Assembly (NCBI RefSeq): GCF_002208095.1
Contig: NZ_CP017992.1
Location: 1-64,000 of the forward strand
Source: Enterobacter cloacae complex sp. ECNIH7
GTDB taxonomy: Bacteria; Pseudomonadota; Gammaproteobacteria; Enterobacterales; Enterobacteriaceae
Direction of reading: 5' to 3'
Length of the DNA stretch: 64,000 nt
In this document: positions 36,422 to 44,230 of the stretch, in pieces
Layout: every line of letters begins with the position of its first letter
Numbering within the stretch: the first letter of the stretch is position 1
Made by a program: the position numbers and the translations under genes
Notes under the pieces: model-generated
What the model was told of the DNA's origin: nothing
What the model saw: the letters and a program-made list of their open reading frames with translations, nothing else
The model's database searches: none

Positions 36422-36637
36422 TTATTGACCTTCATCCCCTGGTTTCAGTGGATACCAGATGTTGCAGTTCTGACGGATAGCCTCCGCTATCCTCTCTCCG
36501 TCATTACCGGAATACCTTTCTTTGAGCTGGCTTACGTCAGACTTCGCCAGGAAAAACTGAGTGACCTGACTGAGTGTCATGGTTTTACCGCTGCCAGTTT
36601 TCCCCACGACCATCACATTGGCTTTTCTGCTTCCCAT
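36422..36637 (-). CDS. Small P-loop protein in the transfer operon
   Basis: This 71-residue protein begins with a beta strand and a textbook Walker A (NVMVVGKTGSGKTMTLSQ, residues 7-24) but ends before any Walker B or sensor motif. It lies between traR and the 148-residue membrane protein, with three-base gaps. It could be a nucleotide-binding peptide or a relic of a larger NTPase that has kept its start and ribosome context. Position alone recalls trbD of F; the identity is not certain. Confidence 0.55.
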   Translation of the reverse strand: MGSRKANVMVVGKTGSGKTMTLSQVTQFFLAKSDVSQLKERYSGNDGERIAEAIRQNCNIWYPLKPGDEGQ

Positions 36638-36640
36638 CGT

Positions 36641-36865
36641 TCACCTCTGATAATTTTTTTCCCGAATTTCCAGTACCCGCTGACACTCAGTGCAGGTACG
36701 CACGCCGGGTATCGCTTTCTGACGCCGTTCCTGAATACGGTTTCCACAACATTCACACCGGGTAAGGCTTTCACCTTTAACGCTCAACTGTTGCCTGACC
36801 GCCTGAATGTGCAGCCTGTTAATCAGGTCTTCCTGCTCCTGTAACTGGTCCAGTACGTCTGCCAT
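36641..36865 (-). CDS. traR: TraR, DksA-like RNA polymerase effector
   Basis: This is a 74-residue protein very like F TraR: an N-terminal helix, then CECCGNRIQERRQKAIPGVR and CTEC, the four-cysteine zinc finger. TraR enters the RNA polymerase secondary channel and mimics DksA plus ppGpp, lowering ribosomal and raising stress promoters. ATG 36865 is used (GGAAAGAG upstream). In F the gene lies after traV; here it follows traB. Confidence 0.9.
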   Translation of the reverse strand: MADVLDQLQEQEDLINRLHIQAVRQQLSVKGESLTRCECCGNRIQERRQKAIPGVRTCTECQRVLEIREKNYQR

Positions 36866-36974
36866 CGCTCTTTCCTGTGTATGCTGCCCGGACACGCTAC
36901 CGCCCATCCCTTTCTCGTCTTCCAGGGCACTAACTATTCCGGATTGTGTTGTTGCGGCCGGTTTCCCGGCCCGT

Positions 36975-38336
36975 TTACTGTGTGACGACCTGTCCGGTCG
37001 TCGGATCGACGGTGTCCCCTACCCTGAAGTCCTGCAGCTGCTTCAGCATGTCCGGCGTATTACCCGGCATGGCAGCAGGCGTTGATGAGGCAGAAGGTTG
37101 ATTTTGTTTCTTACGTACAGCAGCTTTCGCGCGCGCTTCCTCCAGTGTTTCGAGCTGGAAGCCGTCCTGGAAAACAAGCGTGACTTCATTGCCCGCGCCG
37201 ATTGGAATGACCGGGTGGTACTGTTCGGCGCGTTTGATGTAGTAATCGGAGAGTGTTTTGGCGGCAGAACTGACACCACCGCCGAGCCCTGCCTGGCCGA
37301 TATCGCCGGCGCTCATGCTGGCAGTTGCGCCGACACCCACGGTAGTGGAGGAGGCTTTCTCAATGCCCTTCCCTATCCCGTCCAGGAAGCCCGCGCCCCC
37401 CGCATACAGCAGGATCTGGCCATTACGCATAACCACTTCGCCCTTGATACCGTTCTTGCCCATAAAGGACACATGACCGGCAATTTTCTGGTCGATGTTG
37501 TCATCACCCAGCTTGCAGCTGATTGAGCGGGTCCGAACGATGGCACGTTCACTGGAAACATCCCCCCATGCCTCCAGGGTCACAAAGCAACCAGTCAGAT
37601 CGAACTCTTCATCGTTAGGCATCTGAACTTTGCCTGTAAGGCGCAACTGCATCGGGGCGGTATTTTTATCGCCGGTAACGGACGCATTGGCATCTGCCCC
37701 TTCAACGACGATTGCTTCAGCAAAACTGCCGGAGGAAATCCACGGGAAACGGGGCTTTTTCGGCCCGGTATCCGGCAGACTGAATTCCTGACTATCCATC
37801 ATTCCCGGACGCTGAACGGGGGCCATCACCGGTGCGGCCGGGGCCTGTCCGCCTCCTGCTGGCCAGAAACTTGTCGGAGGAGGAACATTACCAGCGGGTA
37901 CAGGTTTCCCCTGAGAGGCCAGCGCTCCCGGCAGGGGTTCGGCACTGAGGGAGTCAAAATTCTTCCCGGCCTCAAGCTGCGTCTGCAGTAACTGGTTCTG
38001 GTCTTCCAGCTCACGAATGCGATCCTGACTGCCTTTAAGATCGCGACTGACAAGCCCCATTTCAGTACGCAGTTTTTTAATCTCTGTCTGCGTTTCCTTA
38101 TTAAGCCGCTGGGCTTCCGCAATGGCAGAACGCTGAACTTTGTTATCAAAGGACTGATTGACCACCCCGGTCATATCCGGCGCGGGTTCTCCTTTTGGCG
38201 CTTTGGCGGGCGGCGCTTTCTTCAGATTCATCTCTGAGACCATCCATGTCCCGGCACCGCCAGCACCAATCCCCAGAACAAGGGCTATAAGCAGGGCAAC
38301 CTGACGACGGCGGACGACTTTGTTAACGTTGGCCAT
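36975..38336 (-). CDS. traB: TraB secretion core scaffold (VirB10-like)
   Basis: The 453-residue protein has an N-terminal inner-membrane helix (VALLIALVLGIGAGGAGTWM), a coiled coil (about residues 60-125), a proline-rich linker (VPPPTSFWPAGGG) and a C-terminal VirB10-type beta domain. It spans both membranes in the core complex with TraV and TraK. ATG 38336 is chosen from homology to the F start (MASIN..). Confidence 0.95.
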   Translation of the reverse strand: MANVNKVVRRRQVALLIALVLGIGAGGAGTWMVSEMNLKKAPPAKAPKGEPAPDMTGVVNQSFDNKVQRSAIAEAQRLNKETQTEIKKLRTEMGLVSRDLKGSQDRIRELEDQNQLLQTQLEAGKNFDSLSAEPLPGALASQGKPVPAGNVPPPTSFWPAGGGQAPAAPVMAPVQRPGMMDSQEFSLPDTGPKKPRFPWISSGSFAEAIVVEGADANASVTGDKNTAPMQLRLTGKVQMPNDEEFDLTGCFVTLEAWGDVSSERAIVRTRSISCKLGDDNIDQKIAGHVSFMGKNGIKGEVVMRNGQILLYAGGAGFLDGIGKGIEKASSTTVGVGATASMSAGDIGQAGLGGGVSSAAKTLSDYYIKRAEQYHPVIPIGAGNEVTLVFQDGFQLETLEEARAKAAVRKKQNQPSASSTPAAMPGNTPDMLKQLQDFRVGDTVDPTTGQVVTQ

Positions 38337-39063
38337 CTTCACCCTCCCCGTTTTCACGGATAACGGTGACGGTCATTCTTCCTCCGCCCATCAGAGTCTG
38401 TGCGTTGTTATCAAACATTACGGCACGAACGCCAGGTTTCCAGAAGTCCTGCTCCCGCAGCGCCACCCCCCAGGTATTGGCATTACGCAGTTCATAACGA
38501 TCGGCACGCAGCTGGTCGCCCGCCCAGGCTTTCAGAGGGGTAACAGAAAAACCACCGGGGAGACGAATACCGTCAGAAAGAGGTTTCACTTCACCGTAGC
38601 CATCAGGTATGTCACCCGTCAGCACGGCACGGTTAAGGCTGATTAGCAGCTTTTCATAAGCCTGAGCGGTTTCCCATTTACGGGTTTCAGGCCGTGAGGG
38701 CGGTTCAGCGCTCATCAGTCGATAGACGCGACCTTCACTTTTTACGGGCGTGGCCACGACAGAGAAGGTCTGGCCCAGCGCTGTTTCTACAAAAATCGTG
38801 AAAGTACGGGTGGCCACCGAAGTGAACAGCACACCTCCGGCCGTTGTCAGCCGCTTGTCTGCCAGCATTCCACCTGGCGCTGTGATGGCGGTGACTTTGT
38901 CACCCGGGATAAAAATCATGTTGGGATCGGTATTGCTGATACTCAGCCGGAACTGCCCGCCCTGTGGGAGGCTGATCGTGGCAGGTGACTGTGCCTGCGC
39001 AGCCGGGGGCACAACGACCATCATGGCTGTACCAAACAATAACGCCGGAAGGTTATTTTTCAT
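38323..39063 (-). CDS. traK: TraK secretin-like core protein (VirB9-like)
   Basis: This is a 246-residue exported protein (signal peptide ALLFGTAMMVVVPPAAQA) with the TraK family pattern (ISLPQGGQFRLSISNTDPNM, and later GDIPDGYGEVKPLSDG). It forms the outer-membrane core with TraV and TraB. It overlaps traE at its start and traB at its end. Confidence 0.95.
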   Translation of the reverse strand: MKNNLPALLFGTAMMVVVPPAAQAQSPATISLPQGGQFRLSISNTDPNMIFIPGDKVTAITAPGGMLADKRLTTAGGVLFTSVATRTFTIFVETALGQTFSVVATPVKSEGRVYRLMSAEPPSRPETRKWETAQAYEKLLISLNRAVLTGDIPDGYGEVKPLSDGIRLPGGFSVTPLKAWAGDQLRADRYELRNANTWGVALREQDFWKPGVRAVMFDNNAQTLMGGGRMTVTVIRENGEGEDGQR

Positions 39064-39616
39064 TGGTCACCTCATAGAACCGGCCGATACGGGTAAAGCC
39101 TCCGGTATACTTCAGACGAAGCCGGTAGGTTTTTATTTCCGTGGAAGGCTTAGAGTTACCAATCCACATTTTCAGCACGCCACGAACATCGATTCGGCCG
39201 TCAACGGGATAGACATTGATTTCTGTGGTGTAGAACGTGGAATTCACATCATTGGCTTTAATCTGCGCTGCCTCTTCCTGGAGTACTTTTTTAAATTCCT
39301 CCCGGGCCTCTGGTTCGACAAAAGACATCAGAAAAGCGTGGTTGGAATCGACCGTTTCAGGCGAGACATTGAGACGCAGGGCCAGGAAGGACAGCGTCAT
39401 CATCCGGAAATACTCGGTATCAGCTTTAGTTTCGGATACCACAAAAGGCGCGTTGTAGGTCATCGGTGTGACGACTGTACGTTGCTCGTGGATGAGTGCT
39501 CTGTTGGTCACAGCCAGCCATGCCACGGCAAAGCCCAGAATAAAGACCAGTGTCGTGAGCGACAGAATAATAATGGCAATAATTTTGGTGGATGAATTAC
39601 GAGCGCTAATTTCCAT
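39053..39616 (-). CDS. traE: TraE pilus assembly protein (VirB5/TrbJ position)
   Basis: This 187-residue protein has one N-terminal membrane helix (IIAIIILSLTTLVFILGFAV) and a periplasmic domain with the TraE pattern (EYFRMMTLSFLALRLNVSPE and DGRIDVRGVLKMWIG). It is an inner-membrane-anchored component of F-pilus assembly. It lies between traL and traK as in F. Confidence 0.95.
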   Translation of the reverse strand: MEISARNSSTKIIAIIILSLTTLVFILGFAVAWLAVTNRALIHEQRTVVTPMTYNAPFVVSETKADTEYFRMMTLSFLALRLNVSPETVDSNHAFLMSFVEPEAREEFKKVLQEEAAQIKANDVNSTFYTTEINVYPVDGRIDVRGVLKMWIGNSKPSTEIKTYRLRLKYTGGFTRIGRFYEVTNEK

Positions 39617-39635
39617 AATATGGCCCTGCGGTAAT

Positions 39636-39941
39636 TTATTTTATCCATTTCCTGAAACTGGAATCGGGAATAACGCGGTAGACAACCCGGAATAATTCAG
39701 TGGGCAAATACCAGTAACACCAGTTGTATAACCATCGGGAACTTTTTCCGCGTTTCGCCGCCCTGATCAGTTGCCAGATAACTGCCGCAATAATCAGACT
39801 GAATAAATATTTCTTGGTGAAAAATCCCCACAGCAAAACAACCGCTGCGGGGATAGCTTCATCAAGGGGCAGTCCAATAATGCGGTTCTGCTCTGACAGG
39901 GTTTTCGGGAAACGGTATTTGTCTAAATCGTTTCCCTCCAT
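39636..39941 (-). CDS. traL: TraL pilus assembly protein (VirB3-like)
   Basis: This 101-residue protein has the sequence and topology of TraL: a short N terminus (KYRFPKTLSEQNRIIGLPLD), two adjacent membrane segments and a basic C terminus. VirB3-like proteins partner the TraC ATPase at the inner membrane. ATG 39941 lies one base after the traA stop codon. Confidence 0.93.
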   Translation of the reverse strand: MEGNDLDKYRFPKTLSEQNRIIGLPLDEAIPAAVVLLWGFFTKKYLFSLIIAAVIWQLIRAAKRGKSSRWLYNWCYWYLPTELFRVVYRVIPDSSFRKWIK

Positions 39942-39942
39942 A

Positions 39943-40302
39943 TCAGTTGATGAAGGTAAGACCGACGGTAGTGAAGACGATAACCACAACCAGGCCCAGC
40001 AGGATCAACAGGTTTTTGGTGCGGATATACATCGCCACACCGACAATCAGTTCGGCGATGATGATACACATCATGACGAATGAGTCGGCACCGAAGGTGG
40101 CTTTCACATCATCCTTGCCCCCGGCCAGCAGGTCGGTTGCATTGGCCATCTGTCCCACACCGAGTAACAACAGCGGAGACAGCGCAGCCAGACGGGACAG
40201 CGCTTTTTTAGTGGTCACACCACTCCATGCCATCTGGCAGTACTGCCATGCACGTTTTTTTACAGACGCGGGGAGGCCGCCTTTTGATAAGGATAAATTC
40301 AT
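39943..40302 (-). CDS. traA: TraA propilin
   Basis: This is a 119-residue propilin with an unusually long leader, cut by signal peptidase after AxA (..GVGQMANA, residue 55), leaving a mature pilin of 64 residues that begins TDLLAGGKDDVKATF. It has two hydrophobic helices and a short basic loop (MYIRTKN), the F-type pilin fold. From memory the mature part is almost the same as the pED208 pilin. A TraQ chaperone gene is not seen in the window. Confidence 0.95.
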   Translation of the reverse strand: MNLSLSKGGLPASVKKRAWQYCQMAWSGVTTKKALSRLAALSPLLLLGVGQMANATDLLAGGKDDVKATFGADSFVMMCIIIAELIVGVAMYIRTKNLLILLGLVVVIVFTTVGLTFIN

Positions 40303-40409
40303 AGAAACTCCATTTATATTATTTACAAAACAACCCAGAGCGGTATTGACGGGTTAAGTCAATCCGGCACAGAACCATTAACCACAAAAAAAATGATTCT
40401 GTAGCGGAG

Positions 40410-40577
40410 TCACTCTTTCAACCCTAATGCCTCCTCAATAATAAGAACTGCCGTCTTTTGTACTGGCCTGGCATTTTTTTTGGCTTTCTTTCTTAGCTCC
40501 TCATAAACAACACCATCCAGATAAAGTCGGATAAATTTCCCTGCTGGACGTGGTTTCAGGGGGGTATCTTGAATCAT
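40410..40577 (-). CDS. traY: TraY ribbon-helix-helix regulator and relaxosome protein
   Basis: This is a 55-codon frame from ATG 40577 (GGAG eight bases upstream) to TGA 40410. It reads as a beta strand (GKFIRLYLDGVVYEELRKKA) then two helices, the ribbon-helix-helix fold of TraY. It is less than half the length of F TraY (131), which is a duplicated fold, so it would act as a dimer. TraY binds oriT and activates the transfer promoter. It directly precedes traA, as in F. Confidence 0.85.
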   Translation of the reverse strand: MIQDTPLKPRPAGKFIRLYLDGVVYEELRKKAKKNARPVQKTAVLIIEEALGLKE

Positions 40578-40794
40578 TTCAAATGCTCCGCTAAATCATA
40601 AAAACTACGTATATGATGACGTGAAAAAATAGGGGCTGTCCAATTGGAAATAAAACTATTTTCGAGGCATTCAACATCTTGATTTAAATATAAAAAAGAC
40701 GAAAACACGAAAAGTCTTACAACCGCATTTTGATCTAAATCAACAGGAAAAACGTGATATAAATCACATCACGTTTTTCCCGAAAAGAGGTGAA

Positions 40795-41076
40795 TTACTC
40801 CTCTGGCTGAAGCTCTATTCTGAGTTCAAGAAAGGAGTGCAGAGCAAGTCGTGTGATGTACAAAGTCTTAAGGGCTTCATTGGAAGGTGCGCTATATTGT
40901 TCACACAATTCCTTAAGGGTCTTATAGACTGCCTGTGTGGTCGTATGTCTGTAATCAGAAATTTCTCTAATAGCCATTCCAAAAGCAAAAAGAGTAAATA
41001 CTTCAATTTTGACATCATTAATTTCAGGAAAGATCTTGCGTAAAATTTCCATACGGATAGGATCGATGATAACCAT
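40795..41076 (-). CDS. traJ: Short helix-turn-helix regulator in the traJ position
   Basis: This 93-residue protein contains a LuxR/NarL-type helix-turn-helix (MAIREISDYRHTTTQAVYKT, about residues 34-53). It lies between traM and traY, exactly where traJ is in F. F TraJ is over 200 residues and has a PAS domain; this one appears to keep only the DNA-binding part. It is likely the activator of the transfer operon promoter, but the gene name rests on position. RBS AGGAGG precedes the start. Confidence 0.6.
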   Translation of the reverse strand: MVIIDPIRMEILRKIFPEINDVKIEVFTLFAFGMAIREISDYRHTTTQAVYKTLKELCEQYSAPSNEALKTLYITRLALHSFLELRIELQPEE

Positions 41077-41682
41077 CGTAACCTCCTGTTAAAAGTGCTT
41101 GGGTTATTGGTGGCCAGCGGTGACAGGGGGGGCCAACCCCTGCCATCGCGACAAAAGCAAATCAATTAAATAAACGCATTCTTCTCCCTGGGAATAATTG
41201 ATTTACCTTAAATCGAATATACAACATCACAGATCGACGCTCAATAAATACCAAAGTTACGCATTAATTTATGATTAAGCTCACAAAAAACACTCTCAAA
41301 TTAAAATGCAAAGCAAAAGCTTATAAAGAAATATCGCGAGTAGCTCGGGAGGTATAGAAGATCAGATTGGATTGCTCCTGGCGATGTATAAGAATTTTCC
41401 TGCAAGAGAGCTATGAGAGAAAGTTGTGTTAGATAAAGGCTAATAGCCAGATAGCCCTTCATTCTGAAAATCAATTATGACCGACAGAAAGTGTTCATTA
41501 CTTAAATGATACCTGGCTATCTAACCTAGCATCAGAATAATAGAAAATTTCAGAGGCGCCGAACTTAGTTGGCCCAAACAGCTATCCATTCAGACTCAAC
41601 CTCATGAATGATAATACTCAGATGGTTATTTCAGCGTGTAACATTACAACCCTACCAGCTAAGCAATACAGCATTCCGTAAA
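41077..41682. other. traM-traJ intergenic region
   Basis: About 600 AT-rich bases hold no gene I can support. Near 41100-41150 the traJ leader has GC-rich complementary arms (GGTTGGCC with GGCCACC, and AGGGG with CCCCT) that may fold around the ribosome site. A FinP antisense RNA would be expected on the plus strand here, but I see no terminator U-run or clear promoter for it. Confidence 0.4.
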
Positions 41683-41712
41683 GCCTCCTGTACAAGGATA
41701 TGGGCAGGAGGC
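41683..41712 (-). terminator. Terminator after traM
   Basis: GCCTCCTG and CAGGAGGC form an eight-pair perfect stem with a 14-base loop, about 20 bases beyond the traM stop, followed on the minus strand by TTTA. The short T tract makes it weak. It would separate traM from the traJ-like transcript. Confidence 0.55.
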
Positions 41713-41732
41713 CCGATAAATAAACTGTAGGC

Positions 41733-42119
41733 TTAGTCCGTTTCTTCCTCTTCAGGAAAGAAAATACTTACCTGGTCTTCTGCAAATTTTGCTATGGATC
41801 TTTTGATGACTTCATTATCAAAGTTACCATTGCTTATAACTTCATGACTTAGTGCGCCCATCTTCATTATCTCTGAACACATTGCCCGGACTCTGGCCAT
41901 GTTATCCAACATGATCTTGTTATACTCCATCTGGTTAAAGCCACCTTCCTTTTTCTCTCTCTGAATCCGGTATACTCTGAGGCCGAGTTCAACGAGCATC
42001 GAAGTAACTGACGATACAGTGGCATCATGTTCCGTTGCGCCTTCCTGCCTCCTTTCTGTAACCAGAGATTCAATTTCTTCACGAACCTGATTGCTGACAA
42101 AAGTTTGTATACGTGGCAT
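41733..42119 (-). CDS. traM: TraM relaxosome protein
   Basis: This is a 128-residue protein with the TraM pattern: an N-terminal ribbon-helix-helix (RIQTFVSNQVREEIESLVTE), the block SMLVELGLRVYRIQREKKE, then GGFNQMEYNKIMLDNMARVR and the acidic end VSIFFPEEEETD. TraM tetramers bind sites in oriT and contact the TraD C terminus, signalling readiness for transfer. ATG 42119 has AAGGA upstream. It is autoregulated in F through the same sites. Confidence 0.94.
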   Translation of the reverse strand: MPRIQTFVSNQVREEIESLVTERRQEGATEHDATVSSVTSMLVELGLRVYRIQREKKEGGFNQMEYNKIMLDNMARVRAMCSEIMKMGALSHEVISNGNFDNEVIKRSIAKFAEDQVSIFFPEEEETD

Positions 42120-42179
42120 CGTTGATCCTTCTGAAACCAATAATCATGATTAATTAGTAATATTACCTGAATACTTTTA

Positions 42180-42370
42180 TCCATAGTATAAGGCGAGTAT
42201 ACCATTAAAATAAACAGAGTATAGATGCGAGTATGTAAGGTTGTTAAATAAGAGTATACTCGCGAGTACACTCTATCTAACAAACTGAATTTTTTGAAAT
42301 ACTCTAATAAGAGTATGCCCTGCACTCTAATTAGAGTGTCATTAGAGTATTGTTATACTCTTAATCACGG
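42180..42370. promoter_or_regulatory. oriT arm with repeated GAGTAT/ATACTC motifs (TraM sites)
   Basis: Upstream of traM, the half-site GAGTAT or its complement occurs about nine times in 190 bases, including the palindrome GAGTATACTC near 42247 and CTCTAATTAGAG near 42325. TraM binds GANTC-like repeated sites in F oriT; the density and position here suggest TraM sites that also control traM. The whole arm is AT-rich, as expected for IHF bending. Confidence 0.7.
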
Positions 42371-42431
42371 AATTGATTCTAAAATGCTGCATAAAAATAA
42401 CTGCAACCGCATGTTTTTAAAGACTTATCAT

Positions 42432-42475
42432 GCAAGATGAAATCTTGCGAGGTGTGTGGGACTTTGATGTTAAGG
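42432..42475 (+). other. oriT: oriT nic region, transferred-strand cleavage near 42457/42458
   Basis: The plus strand has an inverted repeat GCAAGAT-GAA-ATCTTGC (42432-42448) running into GAGGTGTGT-GGGACTTTG. In F the equivalent is an inverted repeat GCAAAAA..TTTTTGC followed by GTGGGGTGT-GGTGCTTT, cut after the last T. The alignment places the cut after T42457 on the plus strand, so DNA to the right leads into the recipient and the transfer genes enter last. This fits the orientation of tra and leading genes. Confidence 0.85.
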
Positions 42476-42587
42476 AGCAGGCATACAGAAATATGTCAGC
42501 CAGGAAGAATTCAGTATTTCCGGGCATTGCCGTTTTTTATGAAAAATGGCACTCTGGCTAAAGAGAAGGTAATGAGGAATAGCTGAC

Positions 42588-43043
42588 GTGAGGAAAACTC
42601 TGATTACTGGGCTACTGGCGATAACATTTTCTGTTAATGCGCAGGACTGTTTTGAAATGGCGGGCAGGGATTATAGGATCGAGCCGGATCTGTTACGGGC
42701 AGTTTCGTTCCGTGAGTCGTCCTGGCGTGATAATGCGCTCAACGTTGTATCACAGAGCGAATATGCTGTCGGTAAGATGCAAATACACTCACAAAATTTT
42801 TCGCATCTGGCTCAGTTCGGGATCACTCCCCAACAACTTTATACTGACAGTTGCCTTAACATTTACACTGGCGCTTACTACCTTGCCATTGCTTTTAAAC
42901 GCTGGGGATACTCATGGCGGGCTGTAGGGGCTTATAATGCAGGATTTCGTGAAACGGAAGTACAGGAGAAAAAGCGCCAGCAATATGCAAAAGAAATTCA
43001 GGCAATTTATGTTGCCATCAAAAAAAATGCGCCACCAGGGTGA
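42588..43043 (+). CDS. VirB1-like lytic transglycosylase (orf169 family)
   Basis: This 151-residue exported protein has a signal peptide (ITGLLAITFSVNAQ) and a soluble lytic transglycosylase domain: catalytic glutamate in RAVSFRESSW (about residue 42), then YAVGKMQIHS and GAYYLAIAFKRWGYSWRAVGAYNAG. It opens peptidoglycan locally for the transfer apparatus. It lies next to oriT like orf169/geneX of F and R1, and is read in the opposite direction to both its neighbours. Confidence 0.92.
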   Translation: MRKTLITGLLAITFSVNAQDCFEMAGRDYRIEPDLLRAVSFRESSWRDNALNVVSQSEYAVGKMQIHSQNFSHLAQFGITPQQLYTDSCLNIYTGAYYLAIAFKRWGYSWRAVGAYNAGFRETEVQEKKRQQYAKEIQAIYVAIKKNAPPG

Positions 43044-43053
43044 CGCAATTGTT

Positions 43054-43584
43054 TTAATCGATAGCCCGCCATATCAATCCACGTTCCGGATGTTGAATAA
43101 GACTGACATAATCCTTCAGGGCATCCTGACGGGCGACAAGATATTTACAGACTTTCGCATATTCAGCCCCCATATCGGCTGCCTGCCAGGACAGCCAGTT
43201 CATTATCATCAACGTTGCAATAATTCCGGCAGCATCGGCACTAACCTCTGATTCAAAATAATTACCAGGAATGCATATGTTATATCGTTGTTCTCCTGCA
43301 GGTGCGATATATCCGGTTTGTGTAGTAGTGAAGATAATTTTGTTCGGTGCCACATTTCCACCAACACCCTGCGGAATGATCCAGTAGTTCCAGAAACCGC
43401 CATCATAATCTGAATGCTGGCGTAACCAACTGGCGATCATATTGTCTGCGGTTGGTGTAAAAAAGAGGGCTGGGATGAAATCAAGTCGTTCATTATCATC
43501 GATTACACAATAGCGCTGGAATTTATCTGTTTTAAATTGTTCGGCTGATTCACGAGTGGCGGTTTTGACGTTAATTGTGTGCAT
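43054..43584 (-). CDS. ArdB/KlcA-family antirestriction protein
   Basis: This is a 176-residue protein with the ArdB/KlcA pattern: FIPALFF near residue 37, LRQHSDYDGGFWNYW near 54 and SADAAGIIATLMIMNWLSW near 115. Family members inhibit type I restriction without mimicking DNA charge. It is the first leading-region gene to enter a recipient. The N terminus (INVKTATRES) is shared with the protein at 46098-46316 and looks like an addition to the usual family length of about 140. Confidence 0.85.
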   Translation of the reverse strand: MHTINVKTATRESAEQFKTDKFQRYCVIDDNERLDFIPALFFTPTADNMIASWLRQHSDYDGGFWNYWIIPQGVGGNVAPNKIIFTTTQTGYIAPAGEQRYNICIPGNYFESEVSADAAGIIATLMIMNWLSWQAADMGAEYAKVCKYLVARQDALKDYVSLIQHPERGLIWRAID

Positions 43585-43618
43585 TCTGGTTTTCTCCTTA
43601 TGGATTTATTAAATCGTT

Positions 43619-44014
43619 CGACTTCATCACTGAGCGGCAAAGGGCAATGAGCAGCTGCCAGGAATAAATAAAAGGGCGCGCAGCGTTTATATACCCTTTT
43701 ATTTATTCCTGACTGATGCTAAAAGCAGCCCTCCGCGAATTGATGAAATCGGGCGATATATACTCAGGGAGAATGCACACAATCCGGAACGGAAAATCGG
43801 CGCGAGACGAATTACCGTTCCGGCCATTAAAGTGGCGGGAATTTATTACCGCCACGGTTCAGGCGGCGCATCCTTAAAGGATGCAGCAAGCGGAATTTTG
43901 ATGTTGCGACAGCCTGGGATGGAAACCCGCTGCCCCGCAGGGGCCGGGCAGAGACAGCGCAGCTGGCTCGGTGCGAAGCATGACAGCCCCGGTTCCCGTC
44001 AGGGAAGTCGCCCG
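43619..44014. repeat. Leading-region structured repeat type A, copy 1
   Basis: The core at 43903-44014 (112 bases) matches 52597-52708 with a single difference and 46671-46761 in shortened form. It contains local hairpins CTGCCC..GGGCAG and TTCCCGTCAGGGAA. On the plus strand CGACTTC (43619-43625) could pair with GAAGTCG (44004-44010), closing a fold of about 390 bases. It lies upstream of the ardB-like gene. By position it is a candidate single-strand promoter or initiation site of the Frpo/ssi kind; no clear sigma70 elements were seen in it. Confidence 0.75.
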
Positions 44015-44230
44015 GTTTGATATTTATTATTTTATATACAATGAATAAATACCAAAAGAGACAAACAGAATAATTCCGGATGAGAGGTGACAGGCAGGAA
44101 TAAATAATAATATGACAATTACGCGCCTGAGTAATATGTGCGGCGCGTAGCGCAGCAGGTATTACTCTGCGCCGCAGGCGCGCGGCCTTTAACAGCAGTC
44201 GGGCAGATTATCCCCTGCCCTTCTGGTTAC

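Noticed and set aside
41090..41165. Possible FinP antisense RNA opposite the traJ leader
   Set aside because: Complementary arms exist but there is no T run or convincing promoter on the plus strand.
42180..42370. Repeated GAGTAT motifs considered as a CRISPR or iteron array
   Set aside because: The motifs are short, irregularly spaced and in both orientations, next to traM and nic; TraM sites explain them better. No CRISPR array was seen in the window.
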